Assembly: GCA_010015745.1 (NCBI GenBank)
Contig: ML978253.1
Location: 1-64,000, forward strand
Length of the DNA stretch: 64,000 bases
DNA from: Setomelanomma holmii
Taxonomy: Eukaryota; Ascomycota; Dothideomycetes; Pleosporales; Phaeosphaeriaceae
Reading direction: 5' to 3'
Under the pieces are notes generated by a model. It worked only from the letters and a program-made list of their open reading frames with translations. It ran no database searches and was not told the origin of the DNA. The stretch's first letter is position 1. The number at the start of each line of letters is the position of its first letter. A program made the position numbers and the translations under genes. Below are positions 22,611 to 32,542 of this stretch, in pieces.

Positions 22611-25121
22611 CTAGCCCTCACTGAATGGCATGTGACAGTTCATGTTCTCGTCTGTGAAGACAATAGTGCTAAACATTTGACGCCACTCGAGTGGAAACAT
22701 GTCCTCGTACGGGTTCTCAAAGCTCGGTTCGCTGTCGGTTTGCGGCTCAATGTGCTGCAGCTGAGCTGCCATCTCGCGTCTCTTTGCCTTAGCAAGAACC
22801 ACATTTCCTTCCTCTAGCATGACCTTGCGCAGCATGTTCACGGCGTCCGGAAACATGAGCTTGTGATGAGTTGCGCAACCGGCAACGTGGCTGAACATCT
22901 CAATGATGACGGCGTTCATGCCAATATTGCGGTTGCATACGGACTCAGGGTAGTCGTTGGGCGCGTGAACGAGACAGTGGACCTGAATCCTTCGGAGGAG
23001 GCGAACGCATCGAAGGTAGAGGTCTAAGACATCGAAGTAGTAGGCTGCTTCATCTTTTCCAATGGCCTTCTTGAAGAGACTTAGTGTCTCGAGGTAGGTC
23101 AAGGTGTTTGATGCCATTTCCGGGCCCTGGACGTCTCGAGCGAGAGCCTCTGCCATGATCGTGATATTGGTGCTTGCTGGGCTGTTCTTGGAGACTTTCT
23201 TCGCCGGACCCACTCTCTCGATAGCAAGCTCCGAGTATCGAGCTATGTACTTCAGGCGACGATTCAGGCCGACTACTAGGTATCGTCCATCGCTGCCATT
23301 ACCGGCCGCTGGACTTTTGTGATCCTTTGCGAGTTTGGACACGCCCAGACCCATAGCAAGATTCAAATGTCGATTGATGTCGCGGGTCTTGGTGGGCGGC
23401 TTTCCAACGTAAATCCATTCACCGCTTTGTCTATCTATCATGTGCTCCAGATCAGACCACCGCTCTTCGTCGTTAAGGAGGCCGGACTGTTGGGCAGCAT
23501 TGTAGAGATGCGCTACCACGAGGACCTGTCCTTGGTCTGCCGCCATGTTCGTGGCGATGCGATGATGCTCATCGAATATGTGAAGCGACATCAAACCACA
23601 AAGAGCGGGGTGGCACTGGAGAAGAGAAAAGGTGGGCAGCCACTCGATCTTTGCGCCGAAAGCTTCCCTTTCACACCGATCCATCTCGTTCTGGAATTCA
23701 GGGCCTTGGGTTTCAGCTTTGGCAACGCGCAACCGCTTTTCGATCTCGCCACGATAGGTCTTGTGCCATTGACCGACCTTATCGAGACCCTTGGTGTCTA
23801 GGTAAGCGCGATAGCTCTCGACCACATCCCGTCCGTTCTTTTCCAGCAATTGCTTGCCAATGTCTAGCGTTGAACCGAGCTCCCTCTGTGTGTCCCAGAA
23901 GACTTGTATGGCGAGAATCTGCCATGTCTTGATCTCACGATTGTTCACCACATTCCAGACGGCTTTGTGAACCAAGTCGCCTTTGTACGACTTTCCCTTG
24001 TCCACCCCACCGAGAGGCCATGCACCTAGCTGAGCAAGACTCTTGAGAAAACGTTTCTCATCAAATGAAAGTCGAAGATCCTCCTTGAAAATGAACTGTT
24101 TCAAGACCAACTTAGTCGTATGATCACATAGAACCGTACTAGATATCAGCACTTGCCCTCCCTCTCTGTACGCAAACGGGTCATCGTCGCCCTGTATCTC
24201 GACAAGATCCAGAGACTGCGGCCCTTCATCTGGACTGCAGCACTCCTCGTAAATATATGTGATCATCTTCAGGTGCATATGTTCTGCTTCAGTCTCTTTG
24301 AAGCGTGGGAAGTCCTCTTGGAACGTGTTGCTCAACTTCTCGATCATGCCCAGTCCAGCGTTCATGGTAAGTGCAGCAGCATGGAGACCAATCTGACCAC
24401 GCTTGAACTCCCGCCAAGTGCGCCGGATGAAGAGTCTGACGCGGGTCACGTCTTTGAGGAAGCAGTAGACAGCGAAGGACTCATCGGTGTCCGAAGTCTC
24501 CATCTTGTACTCCACCTTGGCAACAACAGTGGGTTCGACGATGACGTCCGCAATGTCGTCGAGGTCGGTAGTCTCTTCGATCTCCAAGCACTCAAACATG
24601 TTGGCCAGATTTATGGAATTGCTCTTGCTAGCGGCTGGTGTAGCCTGCATCGCTGAGGGCTCTTTGCCCGTCAGCGTGTCCAGTACCTGCTTGAGGACTT
24701 CGATGAAGTGGCGATGTCTTCTATTGTTTTCCTCCATCGTTTCGTCGGCGTCGTCTTGGTTGAGTGCGTACCATGTAGCACAATCGCTGCGGCCACGAAT
24801 GACGGCTGAGAGGGTAGTGAACACAGTGCGCGGGATCTGCACGTGGCCAGCGCTGATGATGGCGTTTGCAAGCCGCTGAAAGTCTTTCATGGGGACTTGA
24901 AAAGCTGGAGCATTGCCAGTTCCTCCGGATTTCTGTGCCGCCTTCCTGGCCTTGCCCTTCAGTCTACCACCCGCAGAAGGTGGTGGTTGATCCTGGCCGC
25001 GTTTGAACAAGTCTTCAACCGTCCCAGTTGCGCGTGCAGTTTCCGAAAGCCATTGTACGAAGTTATCGGTGCCCTTCTTGTACTTGCGGTACGTGTCGAG
25101 AAGCAGAGACGGTAGCCCCAT
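22611..25121 (-). CDS. DUF6604-family protein
   Basis: An intronless frame of 836 residues from an ATG at 25121; the open frame extends further upstream but without homologous character. The N-terminus (GLPSLLLDTYRKYKKGTDNF, then VQWLSETARATG) is the signature start of DUF6604, a fungal domain of unknown function that continues to about residue 270 (ending near LFIRRTWREFKRGQIGLHAA). The rest is alpha-helical, without membrane segments or catalytic motifs. These proteins are common in plant-associated Dothideomycetes and Leotiomycetes and tend to be multicopy. A decayed paralogue lies just upstream (26031-27802) on the same strand. Function unknown. Confidence 0.8.
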   Translation of the reverse strand: MGLPSLLLDTYRKYKKGTDNFVQWLSETARATGTVEDLFKRGQDQPPPSAGGRLKGKARKAAQKSGGTGNAPAFQVPMKDFQRLANAIISAGHVQIPRTVFTTLSAVIRGRSDCATWYALNQDDADETMEENNRRHRHFIEVLKQVLDTLTGKEPSAMQATPAASKSNSINLANMFECLEIEETTDLDDIADVIVEPTVVAKVEYKMETSDTDESFAVYCFLKDVTRVRLFIRRTWREFKRGQIGLHAAALTMNAGLGMIEKLSNTFQEDFPRFKETEAEHMHLKMITYIYEECCSPDEGPQSLDLVEIQGDDDPFAYREGGQVLISSTVLCDHTTKLVLKQFIFKEDLRLSFDEKRFLKSLAQLGAWPLGGVDKGKSYKGDLVHKAVWNVVNNREIKTWQILAIQVFWDTQRELGSTLDIGKQLLEKNGRDVVESYRAYLDTKGLDKVGQWHKTYRGEIEKRLRVAKAETQGPEFQNEMDRCEREAFGAKIEWLPTFSLLQCHPALCGLMSLHIFDEHHRIATNMAADQGQVLVVAHLYNAAQQSGLLNDEERWSDLEHMIDRQSGEWIYVGKPPTKTRDINRHLNLAMGLGVSKLAKDHKSPAAGNGSDGRYLVVGLNRRLKYIARYSELAIERVGPAKKVSKNSPASTNITIMAEALARDVQGPEMASNTLTYLETLSLFKKAIGKDEAAYYFDVLDLYLRCVRLLRRIQVHCLVHAPNDYPESVCNRNIGMNAVIIEMFSHVAGCATHHKLMFPDAVNMLRKVMLEEGNVVLAKAKRREMAAQLQHIEPQTDSEPSFENPYEDMFPLEWRQMFSTIVFTDENMNCHMPFSEG

Positions 25122-26030
25122 ATTGACGTTATGAATGCGATACTGTCGCGTGGAGCGAAACAAGCAGCGCCGAGCGCTAAACCACTCGCAATCGTAGGAG
25201 CGCGATACAGAAGGAGGAAGGTATAAGTGTTTGGGAGAAAGATTGTGCTTGTGGTCGGCAGGTTGGGAAGTGAGGTGAAGGCGTCTGCAAATTTGCATCT
25301 TCGGAGCGACGGTCGGTCCGGCAACGCGCAAACGCAGGCGATGACGTCTCCTTCACCTCGAGTCGGTGTTGATGCGGTTCTTAGACATTATCGGGTGACT
25401 GTCACGGTGCGGAGAGCGGTGCTGCTGAGTACGTGCCTAGCTGAATGGGGACTCCTAGCAGGTGGTATAGGAACTTAGTCTGCCATCGTCCTTCCGACAT
25501 CCTGAGATACATGGCAGCATTCGAATCCATTACATCGCCATCAGGTGATGCAATGATTCGTGCGCTCTCCGCTACAATACGTCTGAAGTCTTCGAAGAAA
25601 GGTTTTGCTTATGCGGAGGCCTGTCTGTCTTCAGAGTACTTTGTGAACGACAAATATCAGAGACAAAAGTGTCTGAGGTTATACATAGGCTCGCAAAGCG
25701 TAATTTTCCACGAGGGTGTATTGAGCGCCGCGCTGGGATTATTACACCATCTGGTGACGCCGTTGATCAGATGCGTGCTTAGTTATATAAGATAGGACCA
25801 TGCCTGACATTTGTGCCAGTGAGACGATGGGAGAAGCATTGAGAAGTGATAGACAAAGAGAGTAGTATTGTGCAAGAAGAGGAGAGAGTCATTAAAGAAA
25901 TAAATGTAGCCTTAACTCACATTATCTAGCTTCCCAGTCACCAGGTGGCCTTGGGAAGCAAAAGTGACTTGCTTCGTGCGCGATGCTGTCTTGTTATCCT
26001 CATCCTCATGAGGCTTTTAGCCGCATTTCA
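25122..26030. other. Intergenic region between DUF6604 copies
   Basis: About 900 bp between the intact gene and the decayed paralogue. It should contain the promoter of the intact gene; there is no supported gene of its own. Confidence 0.4.
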
Positions 26031-27802
26031 TCACCTTCTCTCGTCATCGCCCTGCTCGTCCTCCTCTATCTCTTTTTGGATCTCGTCCTTGTCCGCGTCC
26101 TTCTCCATCTCTTCTTCGACTTCGTCCTCCGCATCGCTCTCCTTTTTCAACGCCGCAGTCACCTCCTCGCGATCTTCTAGGTCCCAGACCTCGCCTGTTG
26201 CCAAGTCTGTCGAACCCAGTTGCGTCAGTGAAGGACTTTCCGCAGACCCTTCCGCGGTTTCTGCCTCCTCTTCGTTGTCATTATGAAAGACGTTCTGCGC
26301 AATCCTCATCTCTTGGGTCAGCATCCTCGCTTCGGCAAGACCATCGCCACCTTTAGCTTCCATGACACTGCGCATCATTGCAAATACTTTTGGAAGCACG
26401 CCTTCGTGCTGGCGTTCATGTCCAGTGAGTTCTCGCAGCAAATCTGCCACAAGTACATTCACGCTCGCGCGCTTGCCGTATACGTTCTTTGGGTAGTCTC
26501 CAGGTGGGTTCGTGAGGCAATAGCTCTGTATCTCCCCAAGAAGCTCCAGACAGGTGAGATGCAGTCCAAGAACGTTGAAGTTCGAAGCCAATTCGTCGTT
26601 CTCAAATGGAAGCTTGTATTCCGCGAGCGTATTCAGGTCGACCTTGCTGTCATTTCCTTCGGTTCTGATATCCGTCATGGCTTGGGCAATAGCGAGAGCA
26701 TCGCAGTCAGCTGTGTTGGCACCTCGTGCTTTTTTCTCGCGATCTGCGCTTATCCGGGAGTATCTGGCCATATATTGGAAGGGGCGAGGGCTCCCAATGG
26801 CTGCATGCTGCTTGTGTGTGTTCTTATTTTTGCTCTTGCTCTTCTTCTCCGACTTGGATGCCGACTTGAATTTCGCATTCGCAGAGTCCAATCCCAGGAC
26901 CCGGTATACGCAGTCCACAATATCTCTTGCATCACTCGGGGAGTCAGCACCGAATATGCAACCATTTCCCTGGCGTTCGATGAACCATTCATGTCATCCC
27001 ATCTAGCGTGCTCATTGAGTTCGTCGGTCTGGCGGGCAGAGTTGTTAAGATGGGCCACGATCAGTATATGGCCTGCATCATCGGCAATATCGAGGGAGAT
27101 CTGGCAGGATGCATCTCGGAGATCGCTCAGGATGATACTGCACAGCGCTGGGCGATTCTCGAGGAGGATGAAATTGGGCGAGTAGACCATTCGCCAAATC
27201 ACCCTTCTGTTCTCCACGCTGAGGTGGTGCCACTTTTTCTTGCGCTCTTGTCTCTTAATATACGATTGTAGACCAGACCCGTTTGCGATGTCTTCGATTC
27301 GCTTCACTTGAGCCTCGAACTTCTTCTTTGTGGTAATTTGTTCGGCACCGGTCCTTTCGACGCTTTGAGTATCGAGAAAGTCCCGATAAGAACGGCGTAG
27401 ATGCTCGCATGTGCGACGCAGTATCTGGTATCCCAAGCTCAAGCATCCATCCAACCGATGTTGCGTGTCCAACAATACCTGTGCAGCAATGACTTGCCAC
27501 GTCTCGAGCCTTGAGCTCGTGAAGGCAATTGATGCTTTGTAGACATAGTCTCGATTCCAGCTCTGCGGCTTGAAGTGGTGCTTGTCAACTGTGGAGAGCG
27601 CTTCCAGCTGAGAGACACACCGTAGGAAACCGTTCTCGGGAACTATACTCATCACCAAGTGCTCGACATCGACCTTGCCGATGGCCTCGGTAGCTTCTTC
27701 CGTCTCGATGAAAACCTCATTCAGAGCGGCTTCTACTCTTCCAAGATTCATAGAGTCGAACTCTTCCTCCGTACAACGATACCCGTTGTGGAAAAGGTTC
27801 AT
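26031..27802 (-). pseudogene. Truncated, frameshifted DUF6604 paralogue
   Basis: Two overlapping minus-strand frames together match the C-terminal two thirds of the neighbouring DUF6604 protein. The first (from ATG 27802) contains ETWQVIAAQVLLDTQHRLDG and DDAGHILIVAHLNNSARQ, matching KTWQILAIQVFWDTQRELGS and ADQGQVLVVAHLYNAAQQ in the intact gene. After ARWDDM at about 26995 the homology moves to another frame (EWFIERQGNGCIFGADSPSD), which continues to the stop at 26031. A single missing base explains this; an intron would remove conserved residues. The N-terminal ~400 residues, including the DUF6604 domain itself, are absent upstream. The acidic C-terminus (DEVEEEMEKDADKDEIQKE) is an extra relative to the neighbour. 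Confidence 0.75.
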
Positions 27803-28255
27803 GATCGTATAATGTATGGTCCATCCGTCGCCCGCTCTGCACTCTGGAAAAGCTTGTCCCTGTAAACCTAGTTGCAGATGGGCACGACTAGCGGGACATC
27901 CACAGTTAGTTTCAGAACAAGGTACTTGAAGGTATGGCTGAAGAGTATTTAAGCATGATTTGATTGGAATTTATTGTCACTCGAGACTCGAGACTCCGGT
28001 CATCTGTCTTGTGTCTCGAGATAGAGAGACCATCCTCGTCGCCTGCTCAAGCACTGGCAGTCGGGGAGGGCATGGCTATCTTCGCCGATTCTCGCTGATC
28101 CACACAGATGCTGACCATTATTGAAAACGCAAAAACTAGGGACACACTATCTCTGACGTGGCTGTCGTGCTCACTCTTCTGATCGGGCGCCTTAGTATCT
28201 GCAACTTCAAATGAACTGGGTCAGTACTTACCGAAGCGCAACCGTTGGGGTCGCA
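27803..28255. other. Intergenic region
   Basis: About 450 bp without a gene. I looked here for the missing N-terminal half of the DUF6604 paralogue and did not find it. Confidence 0.4.
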
Positions 28256-28915
28256 CTAAGCCGGTGGAGCAAGTACTGGCTTCCCATCCTTGAAGCAGAT
28301 ATTCGTCAAGCCGCCGTACTTGGTATCTTCGCAGCACAATGTACGGTCTTCTACCATTACGCACTTCAAGTGTCCGTCGCAAGTGATAGCTGTCTCCCAG
28401 CACCCGTTGCGGCAAGTCACACCCATGCCGTCGTCCAAGCAGAGCTGGTCTCCGTTCTTGTCGCGCTTGTTGGGAGAGGCGCCCTCCTCGATGGTGTCGG
28501 TGGCGTCGCCGAGTGTGGATATCGGCGGGTGCTCGACTGGCAGACCGTCCTTGTAGCAAGAAGAGCTCCGGGCCGCGAAGTCCCGGGCCTTGCAGCACAT
28601 ATAGCCTTCCTTGTCGACTTCACATGCAGATTTTTCGCTGCATCCAAACGCTGCATGCCAGCAGCCCTGGCGGCAGACCAAGGCTTTATTCGACTCCACG
28701 CAGCGTTGATCTTTGTTCTTCCTGCATGGACCATACGGGCCGCATTTGATCGACGTAGAAGCGGACTCAGGGCTGTCGCTGCGCACGTGGAGAAGAGCGC
28801 CAGTGCTGTCAGTCGGGATAACGGCGACCAGGGCGAACAGTGTCGCAAGGATGAAGGATATGAGAGTGATGATCTTTATGGTGGCTGGTGGATTGAATTT
28901 GGTTTGTGGCGTCAT
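28256..28915 (-). CDS. Cysteine-rich protein with two tandem 8-Cys modules
   Basis: A single-exon 219-residue protein starting at ATG 28915. Residues 13-34 (IKIITLISFILATLFALVAV) form a hydrophobic signal sequence or anchor, so secretion or a cell-surface location is likely. The mature part holds two modules with exactly the same cysteine spacing, C-x8-C-x3-C-x6-C-x5-C-x8-C-C-x11-C, at Cys72-120 and Cys159-207. Both modules share DQ(R/L)C, CR(Q/N)GCW and C(Y/F)KDG(L/K)PV. Two further cysteines (58, 64) precede the first module. The modules are joined by a charged linker. I do not recognise the family; size, signal and cysteine content fit a candidate effector or cell-surface adhesive protein, but that is inference. 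Confidence 0.8.
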   Translation of the reverse strand: MTPQTKFNPPATIKIITLISFILATLFALVAVIPTDSTGALLHVRSDSPESASTSIKCGPYGPCRKNKDQRCVESNKALVCRQGCWHAAFGCSEKSACEVDKEGYMCCKARDFAARSSSCYKDGLPVEHPPISTLGDATDTIEEGASPNKRDKNGDQLCLDDGMGVTCRNGCWETAITCDGHLKCVMVEDRTLCCEDTKYGGLTNICFKDGKPVLAPPA

Positions 28916-29513
28916 TTGTATCTTGAGCAGCGAGTAGGCCTAGCCGACGGATTGAGGTATCAAGATGGAAGAAGGTAGAGTCGAGTAGAGATAAAAACGT
29001 GCAATATATGTTACCTTGCAGGGTTGAAGTAAACGAGAGCGAGCAACAGGTGGTGAAAGAGGCGGAAACGAAATAAAGGCAGGAGACTTGATAGAGTATC
29101 ATAGGAAGTCGCCAGAGGGTGACAGAGAGTCTATGAAAAAGTCCTGGGGCGTGCATGGCTGCGCGAACGGAGTCCAAGGCAACTTAAAAGCAATTACCTA
29201 GCAAGATCTCTACGATGTCTTCTAAAACCCTCGTGTCCTCCAAAGAACGAGATCGGGCGTAGTGCCGCCATGCTACTAACTTTCCCTCCTTAACCTCAAG
29301 CCAGCCTAAGCTTCCCCGCAGTGCACGCGCACATTCCTGTCGACATCCAAGGAGTTTTATGATCCTCTAATCAGTACGTGTCATGCTCAATGACATCCTT
29401 CTGGAATGGTTTCATGTCTACCTGTATGGTGCCGATCGTCTTGTAACTTGATTTCGACCTTTTAAGGGACGACTCGAAAAGGACCACGGTTGCTGGGAAC
29501 CATGCCGGAGCCT
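28916..29513. other. Intergenic region
   Basis: About 600 bp: promoter and leader of the cysteine-rich gene on one side, 3' flank of the split hypothetical gene on the other. No gene seen. Confidence 0.4.
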
Positions 29514-30093
29514 CTAGTCTAGCATAGGATCAAGGCCACCACGAGCAGCTTGGAGAGACCACATTGCTTCTGTCAACCAGAAAGGCAACCGTCCAGGCTC
29601 GGCCATAAATTGGCGACAACTCTGTATAAGTCGTGCTGGAACAACGAAGACGAATCTCAACTCCACCTGAACTTCGGACTGCGCTTGCATTTCGTAATGT
29701 CGCTCGAGCGCTTTATTCAGGTCGTCCATGCAATTTGCGAGGTTGTCGATGGGCTTATATAAGGTCGAGGTCAAGTCGAGCAACAGGCGAACGACAATGG
29801 TAGGGTTGTTCCGGAGCTGCGTCATGGTGCGGCGGTAGAAGGCCCGGAATTTAGGCTTATAGGCGATGAAACGAGCGGATTCGTCACGGTGTGTATTGGC
29901 GGAGTACAGGTCCTTTTGCCATATGGCCAGGCATCTGATAGAAACTGGGCCAAATATTCCAGCTGCTACATGATTACTTCGATCAAGGTCCTCGTTGACA
30001 GCGCCTTCAAACAGATCGAGAATCTCGCTTAACCAGAACAGTGACTTCGACTGGCTTGGAGACAAGCGACCAGGGCCGACGAAGAGGCTCAAG

Positions 30094-30508
30094 TGTAACG
30101 GTACAAAAAGGCCGACCTTGTGTACCGTTCCGTATACAAGGTGTTTTATACCGTCACACGCCCCCAGCTCGAACAAAATCATAGACATAGTGCAGAGCTG
30201 ACACTGAATGAGTTTTCACCCTCTCCAGGGCTCGATGGACTAGGTTTTCACCCTCCTCAGGGACGTAGGTTGTCACCCTCCACAGGGTCTCGAGATTGGA
30301 TACTGCTCCTCCGGTGATTCGAACGCTGGTTTTCGTAGAGATGTTGTTCTTGTTGGTAGTCTGCTCGTTTGTGGTCACCCACCCAACTACCAGTTCTGTT
30401 TGTAGCTTCTGACGCACGCCTAAGCGATTCCGGGCTCATAACTGTAACGGTACAAAAAGGCCGACCTTCTCACTGCTGTAGCTTGAAGGTATATATCGTA
30501 GGCTGACA
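30094..30508 (-). mobile_element. 415-bp TRIM-like miniature LTR element
   Basis: Bounded on both sides by TCAAG (30089-30093 and 30509-30513), a 5-bp target duplication. Read on the minus strand it begins TGTCAGCCTACG and ends CCGTTACA (TG...CA). Terminal segments of 66 bp (30443-30508) and 65 bp (30094-30158) share a 26-bp identical 3' part; their 5' parts have diverged. Directly after the first terminal repeat comes GTTATGAGCCCGG, complementary to the anticodon region of initiator tRNA-Met, the same primer-binding site as in the copia element at 54969. The interior has three ~25-30 bp tandem units (GAGGGTGAAAAC type) and a 20-nt 5S-rRNA-like stretch at 30371-30390. It has no coding capacity, so it would depend on another element's enzymes. 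Confidence 0.75.
30371..30390 (-). other. 5S rRNA-like 20-mer inside the element
   Basis: On the minus strand this reads GTAGTTGGGTGGGTGACCAC, which I recognise as the conserved loop E/helix IV segment of fungal 5S rRNA. The match stops on the 3' side (AAACGAGC instead of CAGCGAAT), so this is a fragment, not a 5S gene. Confidence 0.55.
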
Positions 30509-30785
30509 TCAAGCATGGCGTGAGCAGTTGACGGCGGCTTTTGAAGCTAGACAGAGCCTCTTTTCTAACGGAGCGCGAAGCTTGCAGCAGGCGAACATCG
30601 AGATCGCGGAAGTATATTTCAGTGTCAAGGATCGCAAGTCGCCGCCTGACCTCACCGTCGACGTTGTCGTACACAGCCAGACGGAGTTCGGTCGCTAGAT
30701 TCATGAGTGGAAAAGTCGGGCGATCGCTCTTATGAAAAGCATGACCGCGACTGCTATTAAACTGGAGTGAGTCGCTGCACAGCAT

Positions 30786-31442
30786 GGCGGGGCGCGAACG
30801 GAAGGTATGTCCGATAGAGAAATGTCGAAGCCCATAGCGCACAGTCCTACCTCAAGGGCCTAGCTGAGTGTTGGGACAAATACAAAACAAGCGAGCCTGT
30901 GAAGGTGCAGTCCAAAAGGCAGAACGTCTTATGTAAGCCACGCTAAGAGTATCAAAAGCTGATAGAGGGAAGTGAAGGAGAACCTGAGGCTTTGACGACG
31001 CACCCAGATTTGCTACGCGCGCGACGAAGCCCAGCAAATGTTAGCAAAAGACCCGCAATTAGTAAAAGGTACTCATGATTAGTATTGAACTCCAGTAATT
31101 CGTGCTTCTTCAACATAGTACGCAGATGTCGTAGAATCGTTAGAACAATAGCAATAGGACATCTTGATTAAAGGCCTTACGAGACTCGCCAATGAATATT
31201 GAGGCGCAAGATGAGTGACGGAAGAATCTTCAAGCTGTCAAGAGCTAAAGAGAAATTGAGATGAGTCAACATGTTGTAGGAACAAATGGAGCATTTGAAG
31301 TCTTCAAGGCTTGAGTGAAGTCGGACCTCCGGAACGCTAGCCGTCTTGGCAGACAAGGGTGCCTCGCGATTTCCATCTCGAAAAGTCCAACACCACCACC
31401 AGCATCACGAAACACGCCAATTGACGCCACAAACCACCCACA
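30786..31442. other. Intergenic region
   Basis: About 650 bp, fairly AT-rich, with no supported gene. The right part is the leader of the mL40 gene. Confidence 0.4.
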
Positions 31443-32116
31443 ATGAACCTCTCGAGCTTCCGACCTGTCTTTCGATCCTTCAGGTCATCAAATTGCATAT
31501 CATTAGCCTTCCAGTCATCACCACAATGCCTTCGACAAAGGATACTAATCAACACATCGCCATTCTCATCAACATCACGAATGCAAAAACGAGCCAAGAA
31601 AGGCGGCGGCCAAGATCCGAGAATCAGTATGTTCACACCAACTTTCCTACTGATTGTCCACTCCTACGAAGTTCCCACCACCTCCAAACTATAGCTAACA
31701 TCCCACCAGCATCAATCCGCTACCACCTCTCCCACCCCCTCACCCCTCGCCCGCTCCACTTCTCCCGCACCCGCTCCCTGCGGCACTGGACCATCCACCG
31801 CGCATGGCTCCTCTTCCTCCGCAAACGTCGCGCCGCCGAGAAACTCGAGCTCGAGCGGCAATACATGTCCATGCGGTCGGCATGCGAGCATCTGCGTTTA
31901 ATGGACAGCTACGGGAACAAGGTTAGCGAGGCGGAGGCTGGTGGTCAGGGTCCTGATGCCGGAACGTTGGGGAGTAAAGGGCGCGAGGTGGGGAGGTTGT
32001 ATCGTAGTGCGATGATTAAGAGGGGGGTCTGGGGAAGTGTGCCGGTTGAGTATGCGAAGTTGCAGACGGATTTTCCGGGGCGGGAGGGGTGGAATCATGG
32101 GTGGACTAGGAATTGA
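31443..32116 (+). CDS. MRPL28: Mitochondrial large-subunit ribosomal protein mL40
   Basis: Two exons (31443-31626, 31710-32116) give 196 residues. The N-terminus (MNLSSFRPVFRSFRSSN) is basic and Ser/Arg-rich, as expected for mitochondrial import, and is followed by QKRAKKGGGQDPRI. The core SIRYHLSHPLTPRPLHFSRT then RSLRHWTIHRAWLLFLRKRR is the hallmark of fungal mL40 (yeast Mrpl28), a structural protein of the mitoribosome large subunit. A helical part with LERQYMSMRSACEHLRLMD and a C-terminus ending WNHGWTRN follow. The intron is 83 nt. The length is close to fungal relatives. Confidence 0.88.
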
Positions 32117-32542
32117 ACTTTGGCGTGTATTGGTTGTATGATGTGTATTGAGAAATGGCATATACATTCTCACGTCAATAAGCTTGCCATATGAGAAATA
32201 AGAAGTGCGAAGTGGTACGTGATGATATTAGCATTCCACCCCCAATCTACTCAAGCCATATTGCCAGCTCATCCATCCTCGCCAAACCTAAAGTATACAC
32301 GAAGCTATAAATGAGCGGAAGACGAGCGTTCGTCATCATCATCATTACCCAGTCTCGCCTCAAACCCCATGCTTCATATGTTCAGCAGAACAGAAGCACA
32401 CAGCGTCTCGTTCCCAGACTTTTCAAGAAATGGTCAATGCAGCAAGGCGCTCAAAACGCCCAGAGTGTGTAGCAACAACGCCCAGAGAACACCGCCCAAT
32501 GCAATTGTTGTAGAAAGAATATGGTGATTGGTGGCTGGCTGA
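32117..32542. other. Intergenic region between convergent genes
   Basis: About 430 bp between the stop codons of mL40 and the Rho GTPase, which converge here. Only 3' untranslated sequence expected. Confidence 0.4.

Larger units (their letters stand above)
29514..30785 (-). pseudogene. Hypothetical 2EXR/F-box-like gene split by an insertion
   Basis: Two minus-strand frames in the same phase flank the 415-bp insertion at 30094-30508. The N-terminal part (first ATG 30785) has TFPLMNLATELRLAVYDNVD and LDVRLLQASRSVRKEALSSF, a pattern common in fungal 2EXR and F-box-like proteins that begin with a Pro-x-Glu-Leu-Arg helix. The C-terminal part (30093 to 29514) continues with SLFVGPGRLSPSQSKSLFWL and ends ARGGLDPMLD. 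The inserted element brings a stop codon about 30 codons after the junction. Without the insertion and one copy of its 5-bp duplication the frame would be continuous over about 283 codons. The function of the original protein is unknown. Confidence 0.7.

Noticed and set aside
23104..24879. Chain of plus-strand frames opposite the DUF6604 gene
   Set aside because: No homology character or splice logic; shadows of a long intronless gene.
26940..27010. Possible intron to explain the DUF6604 paralogue frame change
   Set aside because: Any GT-AG pair here would remove residues conserved with the intact neighbour; a single-base loss fits better.
30094..30468. Simple tandem duplication to explain the 26-bp direct repeat
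   Set aside because: The sequences beyond the repeat do not match on either side, while target duplicates, TG...CA ends and a primer-binding site fit an element.
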